Shown here: positions 18,724 to 28,445 of the stretch, piece after piece
How the letters are laid out: every line of letters begins with the position of its first letter
Numbering within the stretch: position 1 is the stretch's first letter
Translations under genes and position numbers: made by a program
The notes under the pieces: model-generated
Database searches by the model: none
Told to the model about the DNA's origin: nothing
The model's input: the letters and a program-made list of their open reading frames with translations, nothing else
Source of the DNA: JBFMDN01 sp040753915
GTDB lineage: Bacteria; Desulfobacterota; Desulfomonilia; Desulfomonilales; Desulfomonilaceae
Length of the DNA: 64,000 nucleotides
Assembly (NCBI GenBank): GCA_040753915.1
Contig: JBFMDN010000024.1
Span: forward strand, 1-64,000
Direction: 5' to 3'

Positions 18724-19458
18724 ATGGCCGGACGCTTGATCGTAGTTGAGGAAGTGGGATCCACACAGGACCTGGCGAGAGAGATGGCAATGGCCGGCGA
18801 GCCTGATGGCACAGCGGTCATGGCACTGCGCCAAACCCGTGGGAGGGGCCGGCTGGGACGGACGTGGATATCTCCCCCCGGGAGGAATGTGGCGCTGTCG
18901 ATTATTCTGCGGCCGCCCATGGCCCCGGAGGAAGCGACGCTCATGGGGCTCTTGGCCTCTATGGCAGTGGCTGACGCTCTCGAGGAGAGGGGCGTGTCTC
19001 AGGTCGGCTTGAGATGGCCCAATGATGTGCTGGTAGGCGGGAAGAAAATCGCGGGGATTCTGTCTGAAGCAACGCTAGTAGACAGATCCGTGGAGTTTCT
19101 CATACTTGGAATAGGACTGAACGTGAATAGTAACGAATCCGATTTTCCCTCAGACCTGATGACCCCAGCGACCTCCCTCTACCTTTGCACCGCCGTGGAA
19201 TCGAACGTGGAGGAGGTGGCCCGGGATGTCGTCCAGCGCTTTGGCTCCTTGTATGAACGGGCGAAGGTCGAAGGCTGTGGCTTCATTCCCGCTGCCTGGG
19301 AACGCCGGTGGCTCCACAAAAACATGTGGCTTCATCATGAAGGGACTGTCGGGATCGGGCTCGGAATCGATGCGCAGGGAGCTTTGTTGCTGGAAAAGGA
19401 CGGAGGGCAAGTGGAACGGGTCACCTCGGGTGAGGTGGTCCCTAGCCCAGCCGCATAG
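18724..19458 (+). CDS. birA: Biotin--[acetyl-CoA-carboxylase] ligase
   Basis: This enzyme activates biotin with ATP and attaches it to the biotin carrier domain of carboxylases. The protein is 244 residues and contains only the catalytic domain and the small C-terminal domain; there is no N-terminal helix-turn-helix, so it is not the bifunctional repressor type. Motifs seen are GRGRLGR at 40-46 (the biotinyl-AMP loop) and RWPNDVLVGGKKIAGIL near 95-111. GGAG lies about 9 nt before the ATG. It lies between valS and a DUF1189 gene, all on the same strand. Confidence 0.92.
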   Translation: MAGRLIVVEEVGSTQDLAREMAMAGEPDGTAVMALRQTRGRGRLGRTWISPPGRNVALSIILRPPMAPEEATLMGLLASMAVADALEERGVSQVGLRWPNDVLVGGKKIAGILSEATLVDRSVEFLILGIGLNVNSNESDFPSDLMTPATSLYLCTAVESNVEEVARDVVQRFGSLYERAKVEGCGFIPAAWERRWLHKNMWLHHEGTVGIGLGIDAQGALLLEKDGGQVERVTSGEVVPSPAA

Positions 19459-19557
19459 GAGGAAGGAATCCTGAGGCTCGGCAAGCCGATAATGGGATCC
19501 AGCCGGGTGGGGAAGCCGTGCCGGAATCGTACGGACTAGGGAAACAGGAGCTGATGT

Positions 19558-20322
19558 ATGGGAGTGACGAGATCGATTGCGAAGACGCATGCCGTGGTGG
19601 CCATTCTGGTGCTGGCCGGCTGTATTGCCGTGAGCTCCCTGGCCGTGACCCGTGTGATCGTGCCAAGCACCGAGGGCTTCATCCGCGGGATAGCGGAGAG
19701 GTACGACGCGTATCTTCCGGAAATCAGGATTCAGAACGGCAAGGCTTCCATCAAGGGAGAGTCGCCCTACTCTGTGGATCTCGGCGCCAAAGAGATTGTT
19801 ATCGTGCTTGACACGAGGGAAGAGGGGGTGAAACAGGCGCTGAATTACCTGAAACCGGCAGAGGCGGGAGCGGTTCTTACCCGAGACTCCCTTGTGACGA
19901 AGAATCAAGAACAGATTCGGATCATTCCCCTCAAGAACATGCCCGACGTTACGCTCAACTCCCTTGAAATCCAGGCCATGGCCGACCGGTACCTTCCGAG
20001 TCTCACCTGGTGGATGTGGGTTGCAGTCATCTGCTATTTCTGTTTTTCCAAGCCGATCCAGCTTCTCCTCTTGGGAATGATTCCCTATTTCGGGGCCCGA
20101 TCGTACTCTGTTGCTCTATCTTACGGAGAAGCTTTGAAAATCACAGCTTTTGCGATGGTTCCTCCGGTATTGCTCGGATACGCCATTGGCATGGACTCCC
20201 TCGGCATTATAGGGTCATTTGTCGTCTATCTGGCGGTATTCGTGGGATTGCTCATTCTCGCTGTCTGGGATCTTGTCAAGAGCGAGCGAGAAATGTCGAG
20301 GCCGGGCATCCATCCGTCGTGA
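19558..20322 (+). CDS. DUF1189 family membrane protein
   Basis: This is a 254-residue membrane protein of the DUF1189 family, function unknown. There is one N-terminal membrane helix (AVVAILVLAGCIAVSSLAV), then an outside domain of about 120 residues with an IPLKNMPDV segment, then four predicted membrane helices between about 145 and 240, ending in a charged cytoplasmic tail. It could be read as one anchored extracellular domain plus a helical bundle. The DUF2065 gene follows after 33 bp, so the two are likely co-transcribed with queA. Confidence 0.75.
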   Translation: MGVTRSIAKTHAVVAILVLAGCIAVSSLAVTRVIVPSTEGFIRGIAERYDAYLPEIRIQNGKASIKGESPYSVDLGAKEIVIVLDTREEGVKQALNYLKPAEAGAVLTRDSLVTKNQEQIRIIPLKNMPDVTLNSLEIQAMADRYLPSLTWWMWVAVICYFCFSKPIQLLLLGMIPYFGARSYSVALSYGEALKITAFAMVPPVLLGYAIGMDSLGIIGSFVVYLAVFVGLLILAVWDLVKSEREMSRPGIHPS

Positions 20323-20355
20323 GAGCCTCTCCTTGGAACAATCGAGGTCACCCGA

Positions 20356-20547
20356 ATGGAATTCCTCCTGTGCGTAATAGGCATGGTGATGGTTGTCGAA
20401 GGATTGCCCTACTTTTCATTTCCGGACAAGATGAAGAAGCTCATGCGCCTCATGGGGGAGCAGGAAGACACTACTCTTCGCATAATGGGGGGCATGCTCG
20501 TGATCCTTGGGCTGGCGATCATTTTTTTTGCCAGAAGGGGATTTTAG
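20356..20547 (+). CDS. DUF2065 (YjeT-like) small membrane protein
   Basis: This is a 63-residue protein with two membrane helices: the first 17 residues and residues 43-59, with a basic loop FPDKMKKLMRLM between them. It matches the DUF2065/YjeT family of inner-membrane proteins in length and pattern; the function is not established. Its stop codon at 20547 directly abuts the GTG start of queA. Confidence 0.8.
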   Translation: MEFLLCVIGMVMVVEGLPYFSFPDKMKKLMRLMGEQEDTTLRIMGGMLVILGLAIIFFARRGF

Positions 20548-21615
20548 GTGGTTCCGTACGCTCTGTCGAATTATCGCTATGACCTGCCGCAAGAATTGAT
20601 CGCGCAGAGTCCCGGTCCTGTGCGAGATGAATCGCGGTTGCTCGCGATCGATCGCCGCTCCGGCTCCTTGTCTCACCACCGATTCAGCGAGCTGACAGAT
20701 CTGCTGATGCCATCCGACCTCCTTGTGCTCAACGAGACCCGCGTGATTCCTTGTGCTCTTTATGCCACCAAGTCCACTGGGGGACGGGTGGAGCTCCTCG
20801 TGCTCCAGCCAGCGGAGCGGGCCTCGCTCAACGGTGGCGATCGCACCTTTCGGACATGCATGGTGCGGTCCAGCAAGCCTCTCAAGCCCTGCGGTCGGCT
20901 CACGCTGGACAGCGGGCCCGAGCTCACCGTGGAATCGGTTCCTGTTTCAGGTCGCGCGGTTATCGGTTTTCCCGCGCGAGAAGATGAATTTCTGAGCTTC
21001 CTGGATATCCACGGCCGAGCTCCACTCCCGCCGTACGTCAGATCGAACGGGAGGGATGATCGAACCGAGAGAAGCAGATACCAGACTGTGTTCGCACGAG
21101 TTCCCGGATCGGTAGCGGCTCCGACTGCAGGGCTCCATTTCACGGAGAGCCTCCTGACTGCGCTGGAAAGCCGAGGCATCCGGACCACTCGAATCGTCCT
21201 GCACGTAGGGGCCGGGACTTTCGTTCCTGTGCGGGAGCCCGATATTCGGCGGCACCGCATGGAAACGGAGCTCTACGAGATACCAGAGGACGCGGCTGGC
21301 GAATTGGAGAGGGCGCTGGAGGAGGGGCGTCGGATCATAGCGGTGGGAACCACGTCGGTTCGCGCGGTGGAATCCGCCGCGCTCCCTGAGGGGGGATTTC
21401 GGAAGGGCACCCAGGCCACCGATTTGTTTATTTTTCCTGGATACGACTTTAAGGTGGTAACGGGCTTGGTCACAAACTTCCATTTGCCGGAATCTACGCT
21501 CCTGATGCTGGTTTGCGCGTTTGGAGGCATGCAGAGGATCTTGAACGCGTACCGAGTAGCGGTGGCTGAGCGCTATCGGTTTTACAGCTACGGCGATGCG
21601 TGTTTAATTTTGTAG
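20548..21615 (+). CDS. queA: S-adenosylmethionine:tRNA ribosyltransferase-isomerase
   Basis: QueA transfers and isomerises the ribosyl part of SAM onto preQ1-modified tRNA to make epoxyqueuosine. The protein is 355 residues, the family's usual length. Signature segments are YDLPQELIAQSP at the start, LLVLNETRVIPC, VAAPTAGLHFTESLL, HVGAGTFVPVR, and the C-terminal TNFHLPESTLLMLV. The GTG at 20548 follows the DUF2065 stop without a gap and is preceded by AAGGGG 8 nt upstream. Confidence 0.95.
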   Translation: MVPYALSNYRYDLPQELIAQSPGPVRDESRLLAIDRRSGSLSHHRFSELTDLLMPSDLLVLNETRVIPCALYATKSTGGRVELLVLQPAERASLNGGDRTFRTCMVRSSKPLKPCGRLTLDSGPELTVESVPVSGRAVIGFPAREDEFLSFLDIHGRAPLPPYVRSNGRDDRTERSRYQTVFARVPGSVAAPTAGLHFTESLLTALESRGIRTTRIVLHVGAGTFVPVREPDIRRHRMETELYEIPEDAAGELERALEEGRRIIAVGTTSVRAVESAALPEGGFRKGTQATDLFIFPGYDFKVVTGLVTNFHLPESTLLMLVCAFGGMQRILNAYRVAVAERYRFYSYGDACLIL

Positions 21616-22664
21616 GAACGACTTCTTTCTTATTGATATCACTTATGAAAAAAGTCAGTACAAAAGGCGGGACCCCCTCCGGGGCATCGGGTGGGACGCT
21701 TGGGCGGGAGTCAGAGGAAGGAATATGTGGTAGGACTGATGCAGGTGGGCATCTTCTAGTAGGATACGATTTGGTTGTCAAGTCTTTTTTCATAAAAATG
21801 GGTCATCCTCCCGTGACAATTGAGGCATGCAGGCCCCTGATCTAAAGTGAGCGTTATCTCCTGTGACTAGAACAAATAGTCAATCCGATCTCTCGGTCTC
21901 GCGATAGTGCTGCTATCATCTTGAAATGCTAGCTGTTTCAGGTAGCGACCACAGAAGGGCGCGCGTCTCGTCCGTTGGTTGGCCACGTATTTCTCGAGAT
22001 GCCTCTTAAAGTTACACAAGCTTGAGCTGGAGACTGAAGGGAATCAATCAGTTCTGGGGAATGTCCATCAACCTTCCGGAAAAACGGGTTTGATCCTCCT
22101 CCGGCAGAGGCCACACTCAGCCTCCCCCTCTTAACGGCTGACTATTACCCAGACGCGACTCCGTGGCCATACAGACCGGCCTGCAGGCAGTTTCCTCACC
22201 AGTTTCGCCCCGGAGGGGCGCACCAACAGTAGCCATGGGTTTTCAACCCATGGGAAGGGTGGTCGCCCATTTTCTGAAACGACCCTGACGGGGTCGACCA
22301 ATAAGCACTCCCAAGCAGTCCCTTGCCCAATTGGTGGACCCCTTCAGGGTCCTCGCTTCTTTGTTTTCTCATTCCGTGGGTTGAAACCCACGGCTACTCA
22401 CGGTCCACCCCTTCGGGGTGCAAGATGCGCTATTTCGATGGATCACATAAAGCTATGGTGTTACGTGTGTCCAACCGTAAGCCGTTAACGGAGGGTGCAT
22501 GGAGCCTTTCCCAAGGGTCACGCATTCCAGCTCCCCCGGGATGTCATGGGGGATGCTTATCAACTCTTTGGAAAGTCTGGTGCAAAAATTAGCGGGCGAG
22601 ACGCCCATTCTGCCGGCGCGATAGGCACGACGGGCCATTCCACCTGCAAGACCAACGGCTCCGA
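21616..22664. other. Intergenic, 1.05 kb, no gene seen
   Basis: No open frame here looks coding; those present are short and of odd composition. The left part (21616-22190) shows nothing I can name. The right part (about 22200-22430) carries palindromic repeat modules, described separately. queA and the histidine kinase converge here. Confidence 0.5.
22203..22432. repeat. Palindromic modules related to the 0.9-kb and 53-kb elements
   Basis: The block contains CCCCGGAGGGGC, CATGGGTTTTCAACCCATGG, ACCCTGACGGGGTC, CCCTTCAGGG, CCGTGGGTTGAAACCCACGG and CCCCTTCGGGG, each a short inverted repeat. The same module types in similar order make up the elements at 922-1195 and 53411-53800. The AAGTACGGTTACC terminal motif of those copies is absent here. 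Confidence 0.75.
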
Positions 22665-24599
22665 TCACTGCTCCGCGTCAAGGTTGTCAACGGGCGGGGG
22701 GACGCGACGAGATTCTTCCCGAGTGCTATCCGACATGGGAAGCCACACGGTTAGCTGGGTTCCGTCGTCGTCTGATTTCACAGAGATCAGCCCATTGTGG
22801 TCTTCCACGATTTTCTTGGACAGGGTTAAGCCGAGGCCTGTGCCGAAGGTCTTTGTGGTGAAAAAGGGGTTGAAGATCTTTTCCAGATAGTGGGGGGGAA
22901 CAGGTTTTCCGCGGTTGTGGACCTTGATCTCGAAATAGGTGGAGGACGAGAGCCCCCCGGTCTTCACCGCCTTCTCACTTGGGGTGGCCACGCCGGTTTC
23001 GATGAGAATTCGCTCATTGGCCGGGGATGCCTCCACCGCGTTCGCGATGAGGTTTCTTACCACCCTCTGGAATCGTTCCGAATCGATCGGGATCTGAACA
23101 GGTTCTTTTCCACGACGGAATTCGACCCGAAGGTTTTTCTCTTTGAAGCGCTCCTCGTAAATGGTGAGAACGTCCGCTATAAGCTCACTGGGATCGAGCC
23201 TCACGAGATGGATGTCTTCCCTGCGGGAAAAATCTATGAGACCTTCAAGGATCTTCTCGAGGCGTTGAACTTCCCTGATGATTACTCCGAACCACTTTTC
23301 CGGTGGCTGTTTCTCAATATGATCGCAACTGAGGCATTCTTTGGCCACTCTTCTCGCGAAGCCGCCAATGATAGCCAGCGGCTGCCTCAGCTCATGCGCG
23401 ACCGTTGCAGTGTGCTCGGATATTGCCTTTGCTTTTCCCGATTGGACCACATGCTCGTACAACTCATCGATAGTTCGGATCTTCTCCAGGAGCTCTTCCT
23501 GAACGCGCTTATGGTCGGTAATATCCTGGTGCATGACCCAGTATTCACGGAGCGTGTCATCGCGAAGATTTCCAACGATCATGGTTTCGAAATACTGTAC
23601 CGTTCCGTCGGGTCCGACTACGTTCGATTCGGTCCACCGCATGGGAAATTTCTCACTTACCCACTGCCGGATACGCGAGAACTTTGCACCCGTGGCATCG
23701 ATGAGGTTTCTACAGGACAAGCCCCGCATCGCATTCACACCCGCATAGCCGTGCATCTGGGCGAATTGAGCGTTTCCACTGGTAAGCTTCGCGTCGAGCA
23801 CCGCGGAGATCAGCTTATCGACGGACAACGAAAGAGCAGCCGGGGGCTGGAGAACAAACTCCGCAATCCCTATGGGAAACATGTCGACAAGGGTTTTGTA
23901 TTTCGCGTTGAGGGCAGCCTCTCGCTTTTCAGGGGTGAGGTCTTCGATGAGCACGAGCACAGTGCGCTCCCGGCCGAAGCGCAACGCGCGAAAATGCATG
24001 CGACTCCAGACTTCTTTGCCATTGATGAGGAGGCACCCTTCCCACACTTTCGCAGTGCGCTTTTCCAGTACTGTTTCCACAAGAGATCGGGCGTGCCGGG
24101 CCTTCTTGCGGCTTGGAAACAGGGAATAGAGAGACTCGCCGCTCACGGACCACAACTCGCCCGACAAGGTCATGAAGCTGTAGTTTTCCAGTACGATGCG
24201 CCCGGACATGTCTGCCAGGAGTATGGATATGGGAACCGCGTGAAGGAGCTTGCCGAATGAGGCCAGCGAGATCCACCGGAGATCGAAGCTTCCCGATTCG
24301 GTGATGGGCACGGAGGACTCTTCTGGAGAAACGTGCCTGGGAGAGGCGTCGATCCGAGACAAAAATTTGGGGTGAACACGCTCAGGCTCGGTTTCTTCCA
24401 CAACGGGCAAGCTCAAATCCGTGGGATCCCAGGCAAGCTCGCTCAAATCATCCGGTGCCGATGCAGCTTCGACAATTCCGGGTTCCCCGAGACGAAACTG
24501 ATCCAGGCTGCCCAAGCGATCCTCAATTTGCCGGATTCGGCTGCGCAGAAATCGTAGCTCGCTGATAAGCTGCTCGCGGGTCTTGTTTTCGTCCCTCAT
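22665..24599 (-). CDS. Cytosolic PAS sensor histidine kinase, orphan
   Basis: This protein probably senses an intracellular cue and autophosphorylates. From the ATG at 24599 (preceded by GAGGGAA) it is 644 residues. An N-terminal coiled-coil (about 1-35) and a low-complexity linker lead to two PAS-like domains (about 130-250 and 255-375), the second ending with the usual VMHQDITDHK segment. The kinase core has the H-box HELRQPL with His402, the N-box RNLIANAVEAS near 515 and the G-box GTGLGL near 587. No membrane helix is seen. No response regulator lies next to it. The frame extends upstream, but the extra residues look non-coding. Confidence 0.88.
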   Translation of the reverse strand: MRDENKTREQLISELRFLRSRIRQIEDRLGSLDQFRLGEPGIVEAASAPDDLSELAWDPTDLSLPVVEETEPERVHPKFLSRIDASPRHVSPEESSVPITESGSFDLRWISLASFGKLLHAVPISILLADMSGRIVLENYSFMTLSGELWSVSGESLYSLFPSRKKARHARSLVETVLEKRTAKVWEGCLLINGKEVWSRMHFRALRFGRERTVLVLIEDLTPEKREAALNAKYKTLVDMFPIGIAEFVLQPPAALSLSVDKLISAVLDAKLTSGNAQFAQMHGYAGVNAMRGLSCRNLIDATGAKFSRIRQWVSEKFPMRWTESNVVGPDGTVQYFETMIVGNLRDDTLREYWVMHQDITDHKRVQEELLEKIRTIDELYEHVVQSGKAKAISEHTATVAHELRQPLAIIGGFARRVAKECLSCDHIEKQPPEKWFGVIIREVQRLEKILEGLIDFSRREDIHLVRLDPSELIADVLTIYEERFKEKNLRVEFRRGKEPVQIPIDSERFQRVVRNLIANAVEASPANERILIETGVATPSEKAVKTGGLSSSTYFEIKVHNRGKPVPPHYLEKIFNPFFTTKTFGTGLGLTLSKKIVEDHNGLISVKSDDDGTQLTVWLPMSDSTREESRRVPPPVDNLDAEQ

Positions 24600-25216
24600 T
24601 TCCCTCGTCTCTGCTGCCTCGTAAATTCTAGTATACCATACCGTGCCCCGGGATCGTCCCACTCGGAGACTGCTGCACCGTGAAGATCGTCTCGTGAAAC
24701 CCAAATTACCTCGCGCTCGCAAATCTGTTGGAATGGGACTATGAGTATGCTGTAATATAATGGAGCGTCACGAGAACGGGTGCGAACCTTATCCATAAAC
24801 CCACTCGTAGACGACAGGGTAAAAGCACCGGCCGCGCTCTACTATGGTGTTGGCCGCAAGTTGGGAGATCCACAGGCACTGTTGGCAAGTCTCGACCTCT
24901 GTCCTAAGCATATGTCACTCGAAGGTTCATTGGCTTTCAACTGAGATAAATGCCACGTACGTTCCGTGCGTGGCAGTAGAGATAGGCACTCGATTAAGGC
25001 GACTTGCCCGGCGGAACACTCAACATCGGATTGATTCTGAGCACCTTTATCCTCCGGGCATGCGGACAGCCCTAGCTTTCAGGGGGAGCAACGACACGAT
25101 GATAGACTGCAGCTCTGGCAGCCGCTCCGTGCTCTTGCTCCCGGACTCTTCACCAACCGCGTTTCACAACCAAGGGAAGGATCCATGTCCCTTCCCCAGG
25201 AGAAAGGAGCGACTCA
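24600..25216. other. Divergent intergenic region, nothing recognised
   Basis: These 617 bases separate the minus-strand kinase from the plus-strand binding protein. I see no convincing gene, repeat or hairpin. Promoters for both neighbours must lie here, but I cannot name them. Confidence 0.4.
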
Positions 25217-26050
25217 ATGCGGAAGTCTGTACTCATGGCCATGAGTCTGTTGTTCCTGACGTCGAGTCTTCTTGTGGCAGTCTGCCCGGCCCAGGTGGAA
25301 TCGACGGAAATCATCAGGCTGAAGGGAGCCAACAGCATGGTGAACATGTGCGATCGGATCGGCCGAGAGTTCACGAAATCTTCCGGCGTCCGGGTCATTG
25401 TCGCGGGAGGGGGAACGGCTGCCGGATTCGATGCGTACTGCGACAAGGCTTGTGACATAGTCATGGCTTCACGGAAGATGAACTCGAAAGAAAATCAGCA
25501 GGTATCCGTCTGTGGAGCGAAGGTGCAAGAGGTACTGGTGTCACACGAGCCTGTGGCGATCGTGGTCAATCGAGCAAACCCTGTGCGGGAACTGACATTC
25601 GACCAGGTTTCACGGTTGCTTTCCGGAGAATACCAAAAATGGACGCAGGTAGGGGGGGCAGATAACCCTGTGGTGGTGGTCACTTCCGAGGGCCACACGG
25701 GGACGACAACCTTTGTCCGGGAACAGATCCTGGGGGAGAGCTTTTTTTCCAGTGATGCGGTAGTGAAAAACCTCTATTTTGAGATTCTTAAGGAGATCGA
25801 CAGGAAACCCGGGGCTATAGGATATGCGGGCCTGACCGACGCGCAATTCGGGGTCGGAAAAGGGCTGGTCAAGATCGTGGCGCTCAAGAAGGACGAACAA
25901 TCTCCGGCTTTGATCCCGTCCTTGCAGACCGTTGAGGAGAAGGACTACCCCCTGCTCCAACCCCTGTATTTCTACTGGCCCGGAGATTCTGCACGCAAGA
26001 GCTTGAAATCTTTCGTGACATTCTTCCTTGAACGTGTCGGGAAGCGATAG
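25217..26050 (+). CDS. PstS-like periplasmic substrate-binding protein
   Basis: This is a 277-residue exported binding protein of the phosphate/tungstate-like superfamily (PBP-like domain). A signal peptide of about 25 residues ends at a PAQ/V-like site. The mature part begins LKGANSMVNMCDRIGREF, the usual first helix of PstS-type proteins, followed by GGGTAAGFDAYC and DIVMASRKM. The SEGHTGTTTFVREQIL segment resembles the ligand loop SGT. No permease or ATPase genes follow. It may serve a distant ABC transporter or act as a stand-alone sensor. An AGGAG site is near the ATG. Confidence 0.82.
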   Translation: MRKSVLMAMSLLFLTSSLLVAVCPAQVESTEIIRLKGANSMVNMCDRIGREFTKSSGVRVIVAGGGTAAGFDAYCDKACDIVMASRKMNSKENQQVSVCGAKVQEVLVSHEPVAIVVNRANPVRELTFDQVSRLLSGEYQKWTQVGGADNPVVVVTSEGHTGTTTFVREQILGESFFSSDAVVKNLYFEILKEIDRKPGAIGYAGLTDAQFGVGKGLVKIVALKKDEQSPALIPSLQTVEEKDYPLLQPLYFYWPGDSARKSLKSFVTFFLERVGKR

Positions 26051-26071
26051 CAACTCGTTTCGGGCTGTGCA

Positions 26072-26088
26072 GCAATCCATGGGATTGC
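26072..26088. terminator. Perfect 7-bp hairpin between convergent genes
   Basis: GCAATCC-ATG-GGATTGC forms a perfect short hairpin 20 bp after the binding-protein stop and 60 bp before the Kef stop on the other strand. It has no T-run, so termination there is a guess. Confidence 0.3.
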
Positions 26089-26148
26089 GGTACAGTCCGC
26101 ATCGGATTTATTGTCGTGCCAGAAAGATATGCGACGACATCGAGCAGG

Positions 26149-28152
26149 TCAGAAGTTGACCGAGGATGTCCGGTTCCACTCCTCGTCGCAAGGACGAGCT
26201 GATGCCATGAGACAGAAAGACTTCCTGTGATCATCATTCCCGATGACTGCGATCAGATCATGAGGTAGCAAGACAAAATCAGCATCAGGATTTGGTATTA
26301 GTTTGTCTTCTCGGACAACCCCTACCACAGAGGCCCCTGTCTTCTTACGGATTCCAATCTCGCCAATGGACTTGTGGACAACAGGGCTCTCCGGAGCCAG
26401 GCGGATCCATTGCAGGTCGAATTGCTGCTCCGCGCCACGAAGCTGCGAGAGGATTCGATAATCATCTCCGTTGTTAAACCAGTACGCGTAAAGCTCCTGA
26501 CGAACAGTATCGGTGTATCGGTGAACTTCATTCGCGGGAACCTCAAGACGCAGGAGCGCCTGACGGGTCATTTCGAGACTCGCCTCGAACTCCGGAAGCA
26601 CGACCTCGGAGACTCCCAAATCTTTCAACAGGTCAAAAGAATCCTGACCGGACGCTCTCGCGACGATATCGATGTGCGGATTCAGACGCCTTGCCTGAAC
26701 AACGGTCGTTCTCACTGCCACAATCCCGGGCGTGGTTATGACAAGCAGAGAGCTCTCCTTGATTCCAGCCGCGTCCAAGACTATCTCCTGACTAGCATCC
26801 CCATAAACCACGGTCATTCCGTCTTTCTTGGCTTGTTCTACCCGTTGATGGTCAAGCTCGATAATCACAAATTGAAGACCTAAGCGCTTGAGCACCTGGG
26901 CTATCTGGAATCCTACGCGGCCGCCCCCTGCGATGACCACGTGGTTGTGCAATCCCCCAGCGGGCATGTTCGACGATTCAAGTGGTTCGTGGCGGAACCA
27001 GCGCTTCCGAAACGCATAGATTCTTGCAGTCTGGCCTGAGACGAGAGGCGTAAGGATCATTGTCAGGATTGCGGTGCTCAGTACCAGCGAATACAGGTCG
27101 CTGCCAATCGACCTCGTGGACGCGCCCACTCGAGCCAAGACAAATGAGAACTCCCCAATTTGAAACAGCCCCAAGCCAAGCGCCAAAGGGATGACATTAC
27201 CGTACTTGAAGACCTTGGCAAGGAACGCGAAGATGACGCCTTTGCCAATGCTCACAGCCAGCACCAGGATCGCTACCTGTCCGAGGTTGTCGAGGAGAAA
27301 GGCCGGATCCAAAAGCATCCCGACCGAGGCAAAAAACAACAGCCCAAAAAGGTCCCGAAGCGGAATAATGTCACTCAAGGCCTGGTGGCCATAGTCCGAT
27401 TCGCTCAGAACCATACCCGCGACAAAAGCGCCAAAAGCAAAGGAGAGGCCGACCAGATGTGTCGCATACCCCACTCCCAAACCAATAGCGGTAATCGCGA
27501 GCAAGAAGAGCTCTCTCGACCCAAGCCTGGCTATCTGTGCCATCAGCCGAGGCAACAACCTTGTTCCAAGCAAAACCATTGCCGCGATGAAGGCAGCGGC
27601 CTTCAATCCCGCAAGACCGAGCACTGACAGACCCAGGGCGGGATTGTTGAGCTGAGGCAGCATGACCATCATCGGTATCACAGCCAGATCCTGCACAATG
27701 AGCATCCCGATCATCACTTTGCTCGAGAGGGTCCCCAGCCATCCCTGATTCATCAATGTCTTGAGAATCACCATGGTACTCGAAAGAGAAATGAGGGCCC
27801 CCAGCCATAGTGACGATTTCCAATCCCATCCCATGAAGTGTCCGATTCCGAAGCCCAGTGCCACGGTCAGGGCAATCTGGATGGGTGTCCCTATCAGAGC
27901 CACTTCTCTGACCGGTTTAAGATCTTTGAGGGAAAATTCGAGTCCCAGCGCAAACAAAAGGAGAGCAATCCCGATTTCGGCCAGCAACTCGATCTCGTGA
28001 ATGTTCGAGACCGTGAACCCACCAGTATGCGGTCCCAGGATAACGCCGGCAGCGATATAGCCGAGGATGAGCGGTTGACCGAGCCTCTGCAGCAAGAGGC
28101 CGCAGCAGAACGCTGCAACGATGAGCACGATGATGTCAGTGGCAATACCCAT
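26149..28152 (-). CDS. Kef-type monovalent cation:proton antiporter
   Basis: This is a CPA2 family inner-membrane antiporter that would exchange K+ or Na+ for H+. The protein is 667 residues. About 12 membrane helices fill residues 1-385 (GLLLQRLGQPLILGYIAAG and ALLLFALGLEFSLKDL are typical of the first ones). A TrkA-N NAD-binding domain follows with GGGRVGFQIAQVL near 405-420, then a TrkA-C domain near 560-650 (IGIRKKTGASVVGVVRE). The full KefB-like architecture is kept. It lies opposite the binding-protein gene and upstream neighbours are unrelated. Confidence 0.93.
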   Translation of the reverse strand: MGIATDIIVLIVAAFCCGLLLQRLGQPLILGYIAAGVILGPHTGGFTVSNIHEIELLAEIGIALLLFALGLEFSLKDLKPVREVALIGTPIQIALTVALGFGIGHFMGWDWKSSLWLGALISLSSTMVILKTLMNQGWLGTLSSKVMIGMLIVQDLAVIPMMVMLPQLNNPALGLSVLGLAGLKAAAFIAAMVLLGTRLLPRLMAQIARLGSRELFLLAITAIGLGVGYATHLVGLSFAFGAFVAGMVLSESDYGHQALSDIIPLRDLFGLLFFASVGMLLDPAFLLDNLGQVAILVLAVSIGKGVIFAFLAKVFKYGNVIPLALGLGLFQIGEFSFVLARVGASTRSIGSDLYSLVLSTAILTMILTPLVSGQTARIYAFRKRWFRHEPLESSNMPAGGLHNHVVIAGGGRVGFQIAQVLKRLGLQFVIIELDHQRVEQAKKDGMTVVYGDASQEIVLDAAGIKESSLLVITTPGIVAVRTTVVQARRLNPHIDIVARASGQDSFDLLKDLGVSEVVLPEFEASLEMTRQALLRLEVPANEVHRYTDTVRQELYAYWFNNGDDYRILSQLRGAEQQFDLQWIRLAPESPVVHKSIGEIGIRKKTGASVVGVVREDKLIPNPDADFVLLPHDLIAVIGNDDHRKSFCLMASARPCDEEWNRTSSVNF

Positions 28153-28445
28153 TGAGATCCTGAATTATTGCGCGGCCCTTTGAGCCACGCGGCAAAGGCT
28201 GGAGCAGTGGATCTGCACCCGCCCCTATTTCTGCATTGACGGCCACGTCGCAAGAGGCCGCAGTGTGGTACGACGAGGTCTGGAGAAAAAACCGTTTATC
28301 CCCACTGCGGAAAAAGTCTATTCTGTTTCCTTCCTGAACGCAACTCAACGCACTCCCTCAGGTGAAGCCCGTCATTCTTGACATGCCTTCGTCTATCTCT
28401 TATGCTCGTCACCATAGTAGGGCTGCGTTACGAGAGGGGATTCCG

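Noticed and set aside
22890..24260. A 456-codon plus-strand frame opposite the histidine kinase
   Set aside because: The opposite strand carries clear H, N and G boxes; this frame is a shadow with unnatural composition.
24844..25455. A 203-codon plus-strand frame upstream of the binding protein
   Set aside because: It overlaps the start of the PstS-like gene in another frame and has no recognisable composition or ribosome site.
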